Assembly: GCA_000181795.3 (NCBI GenBank)
Contig: CM012955.1
Span: forward strand, 12,545,058-12,609,057
DNA length: 64,000 bases
From: Trichinella spiralis
Taxonomy: Eukaryota; Nematoda; Enoplea; Trichinellida; Trichinellidae
Direction of reading: 5' to 3'
Shown: positions 11,554-25,200 of the stretch, one piece after another
Layout: every line of letters starts with the position of its first letter
Numbering within the stretch: the first letter of the stretch is position 1
The notes under the pieces: generated by a model
What the model was told of the DNA's origin: nothing
The model's database searches: none
What the model saw: the letters and a program-made list of their open reading frames with translations, nothing else
Position numbers and translations under genes: made by a program

Positions 11554-13203
11554 TGTGTTCAAATTATCTGCCTGCCGGTTGGTTCTGTTATTATAATTTG
11601 TTGCATTCAATAAAACGATTGTCGATGATAATTTTCAAATTTTCCATCGATTGCAGTTGCGCAATTTTGTTGTTGTTAAATGCAATTACAAAATGAACAT
11701 TTTTCTTTTTTTTTCTTTTTTTATTGATAAAATTTAAGAAAAAAAACACGAATATTCACGTGTAAAAGGCTTTCCATTTTGCGGTAGTCGATATTTTATA
11801 AAAGGATGTAACTTTACTTCATTACTTCAATTCTAATTTAATTAATGATGCAATGGAAAATATTTAACAACGTAATGCAAATAATTTGTCCTTTCCTAGG
11901 TGAAAAAATTACTGAAAATGTTAGTTTGGGTAGCGAATTTGCCACATTTGATGAGAACAGACATTGCATTTGATAGTAACTATTTCTGACGTTGAAATTT
12001 TTGCAGCCGATAAATCAATTTGAAAACTATCGCTTTATAAAGCTTAAAATTTACAATATGTCTTAAATGAAATTAATCAAATATGAAACAGATGGAAAGG
12101 CAAGTTGATTTTTTTTCAAAATAAATTCAATATAATAATGAAACACCGTTCAGATTTAAATAAAGAGTTTATAATTAATTTTACAGTACTCGAAAAAATA
12201 ACTATGTAAATTACAGAATTTCTGTTTTGATAACTGTAGATGAGTAGATTCCAATAATATCAGTTCTTGTATTTGCAATTTGTACCTTCATACTGTAGTG
12301 TGTTTATCTTTACAGTTTACCTTGAAATGATATAATTAAGTAAAAAGATGCAATTGTATTGTTGTGTGAAATGTAAAAATAGTAACAGAAAATTTCAATA
12401 AATTACTTATTGAAACATACAGTGTTATGAAAATATAAAAATAAAAAAATGTTTATTATGAAACTAATTTTGATTGATAAATTTTCACAAAACTTTATCA
12501 CGAATGTATTTTGAAATATAATTAATTTTGTATAAATGTATAATTTGATTTTTTATTATTCAAAATCATCTTACATATATGAATACTGTAAGTTTTGCAT
12601 TGTATTCTTTTACAGTTAACAGTAATAACATTTCGTTGACTTGCTTTATTTTCTTCGTAAACTGTTCCTGTTGTTGTGGTTTTACTGTTCACGTGAAAGT
12701 TGCATAAGTTTCAGTTTATTTTTGTCCCAATATTCTTTATTTATCATATCACTTTAATATTCGACGACAGTTTTACTCAAGTCAGTTTCTATGCTATTAT
12801 AATTGCACTTTCTAAATATTTACTTTTAAATAATTTCATTTGCTTAGCACATTGCATAGCATTTCTTTTTCGCCAAAGCAAGTTTGAAAGTTCGCTTGCG
12901 GAATTTTTTTTTCTATTTTAATTTTAATCTGTAAAAGTTTACAAATATTACTCATAGTTTTTTTAAATAAAATCAACAAATTGCTTTAGTGCGTTTCTGT
13001 TTTTATTATGTAATATTTGGATTATTTGTCATCGTCAAGTTACAGTTTATCATGTTTCAGTGAACACATCTGTAAAGAGTGTATTATGTTTTCACTGGTC
13101 GTCAAGCACTATCAATAATGCTCAGTGTTTCTTTATTTGTGGCTTTTGTATTGTGTTTTTTTTGATGGGCTTTTGATGTTTTCTTCTGTTGTAGAAGATC
13201 AAC
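11554..13203. other. Intergenic region between ANKZF1-like and sorting nexin genes
   Basis: This contains the 3' end of the ANKZF1-like transcript (an AATAAA-like sequence at about 11609) and the upstream region of the sorting nexin gene. It is very AT-rich. No coding exon, RNA gene or strong repeat is visible. The sequence just before the next ATG is pyrimidine-rich and ends in TTGTAG at 13194. Confidence 0.5.
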
Positions 13204-16200
13204 ATGGCATCGGATCCTTTGGGCGATTCTTGTCCCAATCTATTTGACGAAGAAGATGATCTGTTTAAGCCGTCGACAGAAGTGAGAACTTTTGCTATAT
13301 TTACCATGCATGTTATGCAATGCACTCATTGGTGTTATTGATTCACGTGGAAAAATGAATTAATTAACTAATTAATTAGTGGTGTCCGTGTGAATTGCTC
13401 GTTCAACACAAGTGTAAGTCTTTGAATTTCGCCTTTTCTTTTTACACTAAAATGAAATCTGAACTGCCATTTAAAAGATGCATTTGAAGTTGTTTTGATT
13501 TATTTTAATATCACGAATTTTTGTTTGCTAATATTTCCAGTACGATTTGCATAGTTGATTAAATTTTTTCTGTTCGGTGAATTGTCACATTGTGGCAGTT
13601 CAGTTCAGTTCAGTTCAGTTTGGTTCTCTGGCAACTAAACGACGCTAGTTTGATGATGGTGAATCACTTCTAGCAGGTGAACTTGACCACATCACCGGTA
13701 CACTGTTGACCAACTGCAAATTATTGACATAACTTTCGAAATTGTTGTTCTCTTTATTATTTGGTTTTTATCAGGGCAGTAACCAATTGAGCAGTAATGA
13801 TAATAATAATTTCGATGTGCTCTTTTTATTATTTCATTGGATTTTTTCTGCCCTTTTTTTCAACCGATTACTGTATTTGAATTTACAAATAATCAAGCCG
13901 CGAATGGAAATGAAATTTCAATTTTTTTCCCTTTGCACGATAATGCACGAAGATTGTCATTGGACAAATGGAAAATATTCAAATTTCTATATCACTGAGC
14001 GTTCTGTTTAAACAGTGGACGAAGTCATCGTTTATTATAACGACACAATTGTATTGGTTATGCAATGAATAATTGATGCATGTCGTTTGTATGTTTGCCA
14101 AGTTTACCAGTTTTTCGAAAATTAGTTATGTCGATTTGGGGAAATTGAAATCGCTTTTTGATCATCGACCGATCGGCTCGACACGGTTCAACAGGAACAT
14201 ATTTTGCACGTGAAGTGGAATAATTCGAATTGTGAACAATTTAAAAATTAAAACCCATTGTTGTCGAACAATGGCGCGGTGTGAGAATTGTTGAATTGCA
14301 TTCATATGTAGCAGTTTTTATTTGTTTGTTAACCAAATATCAATAAATATGTATGTGAAATTTTGATATATTTATTTTACTTGCAGGATCCTCTGTGCGT
14401 TGCGGGTGAGGATGGAAAAGGCAGTGACGCCGACTTGTTCGAAGGTTGTGAATTGCACCTTTTTTCTTTTCGAAAATCTTTTTCAATTTCATCTGCTCAA
14501 TTTTCAGGAATCGACGATGAAATAGACATCAGCGACACGCCGACAGGAAAAGAAGCGAAACTTCGCCTCGATGACTCATCGCATCGTGTTACATCCAAGG
14601 GTACTGTAGAGATTTTGTCTGATTCGATTTGAAAAATCACCATTGGGTAATCGGTCGTCTTTCAGGCGGTCGAGATACGAAAAGCAAAGATCTACTCCAG
14701 TCGACCAGTTCGAATTACCAATACAACGGTTTGTTCGATTCTCCGGCTGAGGTGCCGGTCACCGGGGGCGGTGGCTTGAACGAAGTTCGTCTGACCCCGC
14801 CCGGCAAGGCGACCAGTGCCAGCTTTGGTCCGAGCGTGAGAAAAATTTCCGAAGATCCGGCCAAGGTAGCAAATTTATTCAACTTTTTTTTCATTCTTGG
14901 TCTCCTCCTTTTTGATATATTTTGATCAGTTGTTGTATAATTTGAAAGGACTCGAATTTGGAACTGCATCTCAATATTGACATTGAAAAGTATGAAAAAC
15001 GAGGTGAAGGTGTCGGTTCGTTTGTCGTTTACAAAGTTGTGACCAAAGTAAGAACCCTTTTCGACTGAATTTTCCGTTGATTGCGGTTGTGGATTTTTGC
15101 ATTTTTCAACTTTTCCAGTTGCCAGTATTGGCGTCCGGATTCGGTAAACGTGAATACAGCGTCTGGCGTCGCTTCAGCGATTTTTTGGGCTTGCACGACA
15201 GTTTGGCCGAAAAGTACATTGCCACTGGCCGAATCATACCTCCAGCACCGTCCAAGAATGTGATCGGTGTGTGTGTGTGTGCATCTTTTTTTTTCTTTTC
15301 TAATTGAACAAGTGGAATAACAACCGCCTCGTTTTTTTAGGCATGACCAAGACGAAGATGGTCAAGGGTACTGTAGAAGAAGACCCGGTGACGTGTGAAT
15401 TTTTGGAACGTCGTCGAGCTTCGTTGGAACGCTACATCCGTCGAACGGCGTTGCATCCAGTTTTAGTCCAAGTATGCATGTTTGTTTATTTTTTCTGAAA
15501 TTATTCAATAATTTATTATTGTTTTGATTATTTTCAAATTTGATTTAGGATCCAATATTTCGTGATTTCATCACACTGGAAGGAGAATTGCCACGGGCTA
15601 TACAAACGGCCGCGCTGAGCGTTTCCGGCGTGCGGCGTCTTTGGGATCGCGTCAGCGATACGTTGAACAAGATGGCTTGCAAAATGGACGACAACGATGC
15701 TGTGAGCGAATTTTGTTCCAACAATAAATTATTAATATTCATATTTATTGAGCTGTTTTTTTAACGTTTTGTTTGTTAGTGGTTCAACGAGAAGCAGTAC
15801 GAAATTGAACAGCTCGACGACGAATTGCGCAAATTGAATCACAAAACCGAACAGCTAGTTAATATGCGTAAAGGTATGCAAAAAATGACTTTTGCATGAT
15901 TTAAGAAAGAAAAAAACATGCATGTGTGTGAAAATTTAAAACGGAAAAATTATTATTACTAGTTGTGTATAATTTTGTAATAGAATATGCGCATTCGACG
16001 GAATCGTTTTGCAAATCGTTGTCCATGCTCACTGCCTGTGAGGAGAACACGTCGCTGTCGCGGGCTCTTTCGTCGCTTTGTGAGACGATGGAAAAAATTT
16101 CCCAAGTCCACCAAGACCAAGCTGAAAAGGATTTTTTCATTCTCAGCGAAATGCTGAAAGACTACATCGCTTTGATCGACATTGTCAAGGTATGCAAATT

Positions 16201-16776
16201 TCACGTTGTGTACTGTGTTTGAATTTGATTTCTTTTTTCTTTTTTTGTTCAGGCGGTGTTTTTCGAAAGAGTGAAAGCGTGGAATTATGTGCAAACTGCA
16301 CAGCAAACGTTGAACAAACGCCGCGAATATAAATGTCGTCTTGAATTGGCAGGCAAAACGGAGAGACTGTCGCAGGCGGCTAAAGAAGTTGACGAGGTTG
16401 GAAATTATGGAAATTTTTTTTTTGAATTATTCTAATTTTTCAATTTTCCAATCAGTGGAGTTCGAAATTGACCACCGCCGAAGCCAATTTCGAAACTATC
16501 AGCAAAAATATACAAAAAGAATACAAACGATTCGAGTTGCATCGCGTGCATGAATTCAAGCAAATGTTGATTCATCTACTGGAAACGATCGCCTCCTCAC
16601 AGCAACAGGTGACACGTTTCTACTGATTAATTTTATTCATTTTTCCAAGCGACAACAACAAAATTATATGAATTGCCAATTTTTGACATTGTTTAATGCA
16701 ATTTGTTGCTTTCATCTCGTTTCAGCTGGCCAAGGATTGGGAAAAGTTCATTCCAGAAGCGAAGGGAATTTTATGA
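13204..16776 (+). CDS. SNX1: Sorting nexin SNX1/SNX2-type (retromer SNX-BAR, PX + BAR domains)
   Basis: Thirteen exons join without frame conflict: 13204-13281, 14387-14444, 14508-14600, 14666-14865, 14949-15047, 15119-15266, 15341-15471, 15549-15701, 15780-15873, 15984-16189, 16253-16396, 16456-16608 and 16726-16776, giving about 535 residues (human SNX1 522 from memory). The N-terminus is acidic and low-complexity, as in SNX1/2. The PX domain lies at about 144-275, with YSVWRRFSDF (the RRF motif that binds 3-phosphoinositides, residues 193-195) and IIPPAPSKN. ERRRASLERYIRRTALHPVL and FRDFITLEGELPRA match the end of the PX domain and the link to the BAR domain. The BAR helices fill the rest and end in WEKFIPEAKGIL. 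The protein coats endosomal tubules and returns cargo to the Golgi or plasma membrane. The donor after residue 468 (GTTGGA) is weak, and intron 1 (1105 bp) could hide a further exon. Confidence 0.93.
13597..13620 (+). repeat. Tandem CAGTT pentamer in sorting nexin intron 1
   Basis: About five head-to-tail copies of a TTCAG/CAGTT pentamer lie in the first intron of the sorting nexin gene. Each copy contains a TCAG that resembles a splice acceptor, but no open frame with coding character follows. This is a simple repeat. Confidence 0.7.
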
Positions 16777-17962
16777 TCATCAGTTGGTGGAATATGTTGT
16801 CAATTGGCGGTATCCGCAGCTGATTAATCGCCAAAACAGTAAATAAATATATGATCAGTTCCGATTCACGATATTTTCAACTGTCATTTCACCGGTCAGA
16901 AAATGAAAATAATGTTGGTACTTGTGTTCTTTTTATTTTCATGTACACTTAAGCAGTGCTGTTTAATTATTTTTACTATTTTTCACCTTCGTTGTCCATT
17001 TTTTTGATTGGATTAATTGTGAATATTCTCAACAGAAACATTTTATTCAACCAATTTGTGCGATGAAGCGTATATTCGTACGTATATTACATATTTACTT
17101 ATTTATTTATTTGCCTATTTGTTTTTATTATTTTTGACATGATTTCAATGATGAATTTATTATTCCAACATTCAGAACAGGCCATCGTTGTATTTGCTGA
17201 ATGGCGTGGAAAGATTCGACGTTTTCGCTAGATTTAAATTACAACAGCAATGGATCTTTCGCAGCTCGTTTGTATCATTTGTAATTTCTTTCACAACTAT
17301 TAAAATCAACACTTGGAACAGCGAAAGATATTCAATGTTGTTGCGTTCTTTTTTTTTTTTTTATTTTCTCTATTCAACTGCTACCGATTTGCCTGCGTAA
17401 AATTGAACTTGATTTTCTTTAATGGAAGTATGATTTTCAAATAATTTCAAAAATTCCAAAAATATGAACAATATTATTATTTTTCATTTTTTAAAAATTA
17501 ATAAATTTTTCAATGGGCAATTTAAACAATTTCTTGTTTTACTTTATTTTAAAGGTAGCAAACTTTAAATTTATTTTAAAGTGTTTTAAACAAAATTTAC
17601 CTATATAAATGATGTTCTGCGACGAAATTTTCATTCTGTTGGTTTTCTCCGTTCCGGGACGACCTGCTTGAAACTCTCTCTCTCTCTTGCTCTTGCTCTT
17701 GCTCTTGCTCTCTGTTGCTTTCTCTTGCGCTCTGCTTTCTGAACTTCCGAACTCTGTTTTTTCTGCGATTTCTGGTAAGTAATATTTGAATTGCTTTCAG
17801 ATCAACGTGTTCTATCAATTGAACCAATGAAAAGATGGATAGATGGAAACTCGTAGTATTTTTACAACAATCCCTTAATGACATGTTGTTGTTTGTCCAT
17901 CACTAAATTATCATACATTAATTTTTTTTGAAACAATGTATATATTTTTAGTTAGCGAAAAA
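16777..17962. other. Intergenic region with TC-rich low-complexity tract
   Basis: This runs from the sorting nexin stop to the next gene start. It carries an AATAAA-like signal at about 16842 and a low-complexity CT/CTTG tract at 17674-17740 (repeated CTCTTG units). The antisense of that tract reads as an artificial Glu/Gln/Arg repeat. I see no gene. Confidence 0.5.
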
Positions 17963-19240
17963 ATGTTGACCGTGCAAGTTGTTGTGTCGTTGGTCTGGTT
18001 GATTGTTTGTGGGTCTGCGGATTTAGGTGGTCTTGTATCAAATATTTGCTGTAGTCGTTTTACACTTACGTTGGTTTTGAAACTGTATTTCAGAATTTTG
18101 GTCGTGCACATCGAACTCGGATTGCTTGAATGGCGGTAATTGCAGCTTACCCGATGGTAGATGCGTTTGCGATTCTGACTTCGATGGTATTAACTGTCAA
18201 CTGAGTAAGTTGCTTGCTTATAAATTATGGAAATTTTGTGTGATTATAAATTATGAACTTTTTTTTAAACAATTGCAGAAGTAGGCACATGCATCGACTC
18301 TGATTGTTACAATGGTGGCAGTTGTTTCCAACTTAGCCCAAACACTTACAAATGCCTGTGCCCATATTCATACGACGGCACATTTTGTGAAACTCGTAAG
18401 TTTCAATTTATGTAAAAGAAAAAGAGATTTACAAGTGTTATTTTAAATTTAGCGTACAATTTCATGGAGCTGGGCATGCAGTTGATAAAGCGTAATTATC
18501 TTTTTCAAGCGTTTATTATTGTTGTCGTCATTACAACAATTGCGGGATATGTTTTCATGATTCGTAAGGTAAAATTTCTTTTTTCATTTGTTATAATCGC
18601 AATTTTTTATTTCTTTATTTGTAGCAGCATTAATTCTAATGATTTTCTAATTTTCTGATAAATATTTTCAAATTTTCTCACACTAGAGTTTTCATTAAAA
18701 TTACAAATGTATTGAACATTTCAGGCACATCGTTTGATTAAACGTGAATATGTCGATAGGAACGTAAGGAAATTTGTATCTCAACGGTAAGCAGTTACAA
18801 ATTATTAACTTTTCTTTGTAAACTGTTTAGGAGAGTTAGGACAGCAGGTTCAGGAGTTAGCTTTATTTTACATCTGCTTTAGGATTGAAGGAGAATTGGT
18901 CAAACGGAAGGAGGTGAAACCAGTGAAAATTAAATCTTCTTCTATTGCAAGTATATTCAGAAGATCTTCTGCTGTAAATAATACGTTGGATGTCAAGAGA
19001 AAAAGTATCTTTGACGGAAATGTTCGTGCATTGAAGAAGGAATCGTTGTCGGCACAACCAATTAAGGCGTATGCAGTTACAAAAATCATTGGAGCTATGC
19101 ATATAAGCTTTATTTTTCACATATGCTTTAGGCCTCGAAAAGAAGCGGTCGTGGCGAAGGATACCAAAAGAATTGGTAAAAAAGTTTGCCGTCGAAAATT
19201 AAGCAAAAAAAAGAACGTTATTGCTGGTTCTCAGAAATAA
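17963..19240 (+). CDS. Type I membrane protein with two EGF-like domains and a basic tail (unrecognised)
   Basis: Seven exons join in phase: 17963-18026, 18094-18204, 18279-18395, 18453-18568, 18725-18786, 18883-19068 and 19132-19240, for about 254 residues. A signal peptide fills residues 1-19 (MLTVQVVVSLVWLIVCGSA). Two complete six-cysteine EGF-like domains follow: Cys 26, 32, 38, 45, 47, 56 and Cys 63, 68, 74, 84, 86, 95, each with the CxC pair and a D-G-x-x-C ending. A membrane segment lies at about 115-134 (FQAFIIVVVITTIAGYVFMI). The 118-residue tail is very basic, with clusters such as VKRKEVKPVKIK and RRKLSKKKN. The order signal, EGF-EGF, membrane helix, tail fits a small receptor, adhesion protein or membrane-anchored EGF ligand; I cannot name it. 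There is no kinase or other known cytoplasmic domain. Introns 5 and 6 resemble each other (see findings). Confidence 0.85.
18787..18882 (+). repeat. Intron 5 of the EGF-membrane gene, twin of intron 6
   Basis: The intron begins GTAAGCAGTTACAAATTATT and ends with AGCTTTATTTTACATCTGCTTTAG. Both ends closely match those of the next intron at 19069-19131, with about 33 extra bases in the middle of this copy. The resemblance is far stronger than shared splice consensus would give. Confidence 0.7.
19069..19131 (+). repeat. Intron 6 of the EGF-membrane gene, twin of intron 5
   Basis: The intron begins GTATGCAGTTACAAAAATCATT and ends AAGCTTTATTTTTCACATATGCTTTAG. It matches the preceding intron at both termini, which suggests that an exon-intron block was duplicated in tandem, or that one intron was copied into the second site. 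Confidence 0.7.
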
Positions 19241-22200
19241 CTGTTCATCTTATTCCTGTTACTGATGGTGTTTAAAATCACCAATTTACATTTTTTTTCT
19301 TTCATTCATCAATATAATTATTTTTTCATCAAATATGTTCAACATAATATCATTGTACCTGTTGAAATCAAGTTGAAACTTATTTATTTCTTTTGCTTAT
19401 GATATTATTTTCTCATTATATTAAATATTGTTTGATTGAATAAAAATAAAAATAAAAATAAAATTTTCAATTACATTTTCATCTTTTCTTCATGTTGTGA
19501 ATTAATCGAATTCATATGCAAGAGTAAATTTCATCTCCATTATTGCTGCTGCAATCTATAAACCACTGATGAATGTGCCATACTTGAATTTTTATTCTCT
19601 GAAAACAAAGCTACAAAGCTAGCTGGCTACAAAGGGTTTTTTTTCTTGATTTTGGAGGCTTGAACATGTTTCGTAAATTTCAAAAACTGTGCTGCGAATA
19701 AATTCAATTTTCAAAAACACAGTAAGCATGTTTCGAAGAATGCTTCTTTTTTTTGTTTTCAATTTTTCAACAATCGAAATATTCCAAAACAAATATTGAT
19801 CGTGTCGAAGAATAGTGTGCTTGCTTTTGTCATTTCAAAAGAAAAGAAAAAATCATCATAATTTGAAAATTATCATATTAAATCCTGATGTCAAGTATTT
19901 TTTGAACGTGACTTACTGTAGTATGATTTTTTAAACGAGTTTTAAATTTGCTTGCGCAATTTTGTTTTGTATTGACACTTTTCAAAGGAAATAATTATAT
20001 TATTAAATTTATTGATGATGATATGGTTTTATTTGTTTCAACTGTGTGAACAATTTTATTCTAAAATTGTTATGGATGTTTTCAAACACGTGTACGAGTC
20101 AAATCAAGTAGAGAAGAAAAATTGCTGTCAGTCGTCCAAAGATTTCAGGTAAATGTTTAATTATATGTATTTTTTTCTTTTTTACGTTCATTCAATTAGT
20201 TTGTCAGTTGGTTTTTGCATTTCAAAAATGTTATCCTGTTTTGTTGGACTGGGTATTATTAAATTATAATGGCAAATAATTTCATTTTAAAATCACGTCT
20301 GATCATTCTATTTGGGATGGTTGTTTAGTTTTGTATTCAGCTATTGTTCGTTTATTAAAATGTAAATTGAAACAGTACAACGATGCAGCACATTTGAATG
20401 GAAAGGGTGTTGAATTTTGTTCATCTTTTTTGAACATTGCATTGTAGATTAGAGACCGTAATCAATTGCATTTCAAAAGTGCTACTTTCAATATTTGATG
20501 CGATGCTTTTGAGAAAATGTCATCGTTGAATATGAATATGAAATATGATTACATTCACGTTGTTGATAAATAGGTTGAATGTCGAATACATCATCAATTT
20601 TCTCATTTGTTTATTTGAAATTTACCATTTGCTGTTTGAAATGAGTTGATTTTATCATTTTTCAATTTGAATTTTAGTTTTGATTCGTAATCTTCCATAT
20701 AAATTATTGATAATGATGATGTTCTGTCCCATATTTAATATTAGTAGAACGATCGTTTTGGGGTCAAATTTATATAATACGTATTACAGTTGTGAGGTTT
20801 CATTATTTGCGGCCCTGATTGTACAGTGTCACTTGTTTTGCCGTAACTGTTATAGCAATGAAATTGTGCTTATCAGTTTATCTACTTTGTTCACTTGGTC
20901 GATGCTTATTGTTTGTTTCATTTCCTGAGAAGCATTAATCAACGTGTAGACGACTGACTAATTTGTTTTGTTTTGATCATGTTAAATTGCTTGCATCTTT
21001 CCGTAGTGGAAACGTCACTTTAATGATGAAATACATATATAAGTATATGTATTTCTTTTAACTTCCTTCTATAGATGAATTATTATCATCATCATGTTTT
21101 CCATTTGAATGATGAAGCAGATTTTTTCCCGCTGATGATAATTTATTGAATTGTATAACCATGTATGTGCATGTATACTGACTGGTTTTTTCTACACTTG
21201 AACTGGTGTAAGGCAGTGGAAAGATGGGCACAATATTTGCTATTTGTAACGATTTCTGCTGAATCAGTGTTGTTTTGCTCAAGGCTGCTTTTGAATTGAT
21301 TGCTAGATAGATACTAGTTCAAATTTCACCCACTAGCACCGGAACTAACTGCAGCAGGCATGTATACGTCGGTATACTGTTGTTAGGTTGAACAATAATG
21401 CTCACTTTTCAATTTATTAATACATATATAGAATTTAATGGACATTTTCTGTTTCAAATTGAATTTTTTTCCCTTTACATTTATCAAAATAAATAATAAT
21501 TATTGGAAAATATTAAAAATTGAAATAATATTATTTATTCATCGATTGAACAGTTGAAGTGAAAACAATTGTGTTTATGAGATTGATTTTTGGTTCTTTA
21601 TTTTTATTCAATTTTTCCATGCGTCATTTGTTGCCGAGACGGGAGGGGGTGGGGAGGAGGACAGGATAAAATTTGAATAATTAAATCGTCTTCAAATAAA
21701 ATGTATTTAAGTAAGAACGAGGTGAAGAATAGCAGAGCCCAGTGGGACAGCAACTTGGTTAGCTGGTCGCTATGGCTATACGCCAGGTGGCGTTGAGTGG
21801 AGAGTGGTGGAGGCAAATTCGATTTGCTGCTCCTCCACCCGGAATTTTCACCGCAAGCAGTCTACGCGTACTGCTTTTCGTACAAGGCGGGACTGTGTTC
21901 TCGTTTCTCGATTATATATATATGTATGTATATATTCGTATAAAAATATTCACTGCTGTTGAAGTTATTGGGAAATTTTGCTTTTGACGACTATGCTGAG
22001 AAATTTCAAGCCAACAAGCGTCATCAGTGGCTGTTCATGTGCTAGGCATGTTTCAACAACTTGCTTCCCCCATTACTTTTCCTGCTTTTCGCCGCGACGC
22101 GTTTCGCTTGCCGATGTTCATCATCGACATGCTTGCTGCCAATAAACAACAATCACAGCATCGAGAGCAGACAATTTGGCACAATGAATGATCAACGATA

Positions 22201-25200
22201 ATTTTACATCAGTTTTATGATAATTTTTATCATCTTTCACGTAAGAATGTTTTAATTTTGTTTCGAAAATTTTCCTCCATTCCAACGCTGTCACAGCTCA
22301 TCTACGCGGGGCAAGTATCATACGAGCAGTATGTTGTAGATTTGTTTTTATATTTTAATATGTATTCAAAAAATTTTTTTTCATCGAGAAATTATTTTTA
22401 CGCGTTATAATGTAATTTTCAAAATTTTCACATCACGTTTGATTTCACAAACAAGTGGTCACGGTGTTCATATTGACTCTTCTACTCGACAATCATATTT
22501 TCTCAATATTGGTGGCTGGCTGTTCTATTAGCTGTTTCTGAATTCAAATTTCGTGTATTTATTTATTGTGGGACATTTTGATGAAAGGACAAAATTTTAA
22601 TAAGCTAAAAGCTTCAATATCACTCAACGAAGTTGTATTCATTTTTATTTATTTAAAAAAAACAGAAAAAGCAAAAGAAGCTCTTCAATCAATTTGAACG
22701 TGTGATTGCAGTTATTCAAATTCATGTATGCGTGCATTCAAGAGCTTAGTTTTTTTTTGTTCTGATCGTTTGTTTCATCAACTAAATCGAGTATTTAATT
22801 TGGAAAAAGAAACTTTATTCAAGTATCAGAAAATTTAAATATTATTTTTCAAAAAAAAAATAGATGAAGAAACAGTCAAGTGATTTTCAGCGTTGAGTAA
22901 AAGCGGCAGCTAGATGTGCGAAAATCGATTTCACGCCGACCGAGAGTCCATATAGTTGAGAGATGAGGCTGCAGTTGAGGAAGTTCGTTTTCATTTTGAC
23001 TTACAAATTCACAACTGCATCTTGTCAGTTTTAATTTTCAATTTTATAAACGTTATACTTTTTGTCAGAAGTAGTTTTATTCAACCTTTTCTGAAATTTT
23101 TTTCTGATTTACGTTTTTTCCATATTTATATTTATGCTCTATTTGTGAAAATTAAAATTATTTTACATTGCCATGCGATTATTGCAATCGTTTGTTTTTC
23201 TTTGAATTTCCTGGTGATGGCAGTTAATAAAATTAATTATCTTACCAAATGGGAAGAAAATGGGTTAGATAGAACATCGTACAGCTAGCTAGCTATCTAG
23301 CTGACTAGCTCTGTTCAGTTGTTAATATATGAAGCACGTTTTTGATGATCTAGTTTCATGATGTGGTCGATTTTTCTTCTTCTTTTTTTTATGCACAATT
23401 GATGTATCGTGAAATAAAATTTGAAAAGTCAATTTTTCCAGAACACTGCCAAAGGAATCATTGTGCGTGTCTGTGTCTGTGTTTTTTTTTCTTTGTTATT
23501 TATGTATGTATGTATGTATATCGGTGTAGGCGATAAACAGCCTGACGTTCTATGTGAAGAGGAAGTAATTTTATCGATTTCGAGAGTAATTATTTATTTC
23601 ATAAGCAGTATCACATGGCAGTATATATATATTTTTCCCCCTCTTTTTAGCTTCTCTCTACTCGATGAATTCCTCTTTTAGTGTTTCAATAGCAGACTTC
23701 ACTTCAATTGTGGAACAATTGAGGATAAGTGATGAGAATAATGAAAAGCGTGAAGTTGAACATCAGCACATTATCTTAGAAAGAGTCGCGGAGATTTGCT
23801 TTCTATCATCAATTGACTTTACATTTAAATTGTCGATGATGAAATTATTCAATTGATCCATCCATTCATAAAGTTCTCTTATCTCTCCATATTCTGCAAT
23901 AGTTCATTGACCTTGTGTGTTCCACTTCAACAAAACAATGAGTACAAATGACATTTGCATAAATTTGCTTATCATTGTTATTATTATTAATTATTATTAG
24001 CATATAAAGACAATTTGATTGAACGGGTGTTTTGCTTTTTCGTAAAACAAACGTACAAAGTGATTTTATAAGTTTTTTTTTAAAATATATTTCCATTCAT
24101 AAATGAAGATAAATTGCAATGGATTGTTGCTACAATTGTCGTTCAAAAGACAATTCAATGCTTCAAACGAAAGAAGACAACGCCGCTTCATCCGTCTGCT
24201 TCTGTTTAGCTGAACAAGCGGCGGCGGACCGAGTTGAATTGTCTTTAGATTGCCCGTTTCTTTATCCAAATACAATTTTAAATAATATCATGCTCAGGCT
24301 GCTGGAAACTTCATCCCTGTTGTTCAGCACAACGGTCGTGCTGCTTGCTGTTTGTTGTTGATTTGCAAATTGCAAAACAGCAGCAGCAGCAGCAGTAGCA
24401 GCATCATATTTTGAACTGCAAACAAAAATATGAAAGCAATTTTCAAAATTTTATGAATAATTTTCAATTTATTGATTTTCCTTTTTATTCAACGCATGCT
24501 GCTGCAAATTGGCACGCGCTTGGGATCGATTTTTCCAAAACTCCAATCTCGCTTTTGCTGCAGCAGCAGCAGCAGCAAACAAATTTTTCTCAATTTCAGA
24601 ATTTGCATAATTTGGTGCGTTTCCATTTTGCTTGGTTTTACTATTTCTGTGCGTGTTGTCTTTTTTCTTGTATGGGGCGAGTGTTTCGTAGAAAATATTC
24701 TCCTGTTCATCCAAATCTGACCATCCCTGCTATCCCAGGATGATGCTCACTTTTGTGCAGACAAGTGCAGAAATTATATATCACTTCATCGAATGTGTTT
24801 AATTGTTAAACTTTTGCATCTGTTTGTTCATCTCATTTGGGTTCATATCTCACATCCATCCATCTATCCATCCGTGCGCCATTTTGTTTTTTTTTTGAAA
24901 TTACATGTCAAAACATTATGATGTTTGCAATTTTGACAATGCTTTGTCATTTAGCATTTGTTTGACAAATCGATGTTGCAGTAGTTTATGATCGTTTTCT
25001 CACGATCTAACAGATTATTAAACAGCACAACGCTTGATTTGAAAGTAATTTTTTTTTATTTCAATATTTCAAATTCCATTCTCACATTTGTAGACAACTG
25101 AAATGGGGGTGTGGAGACTAGGGGAAGGGGGGGGAGTATTTTCTCTGTTGAGAATTTTCTATAAGATGGTAATTTTCATTTTACATCAGATCTGAGTTTC

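Noticed and set aside
22956-23288. 110-codon hydrophobic plus-strand frame
   Set aside because: The peptide is Phe/Ile/Leu-rich as expected from T-rich DNA, with no domain, splice or start context.
24411-24743. Open frames on both strands around CAG repeats (poly-Gln or poly-Ala)
   Set aside because: Trinucleotide repeats open all frames; no flanking sequence of coding character or known domain decides for one.
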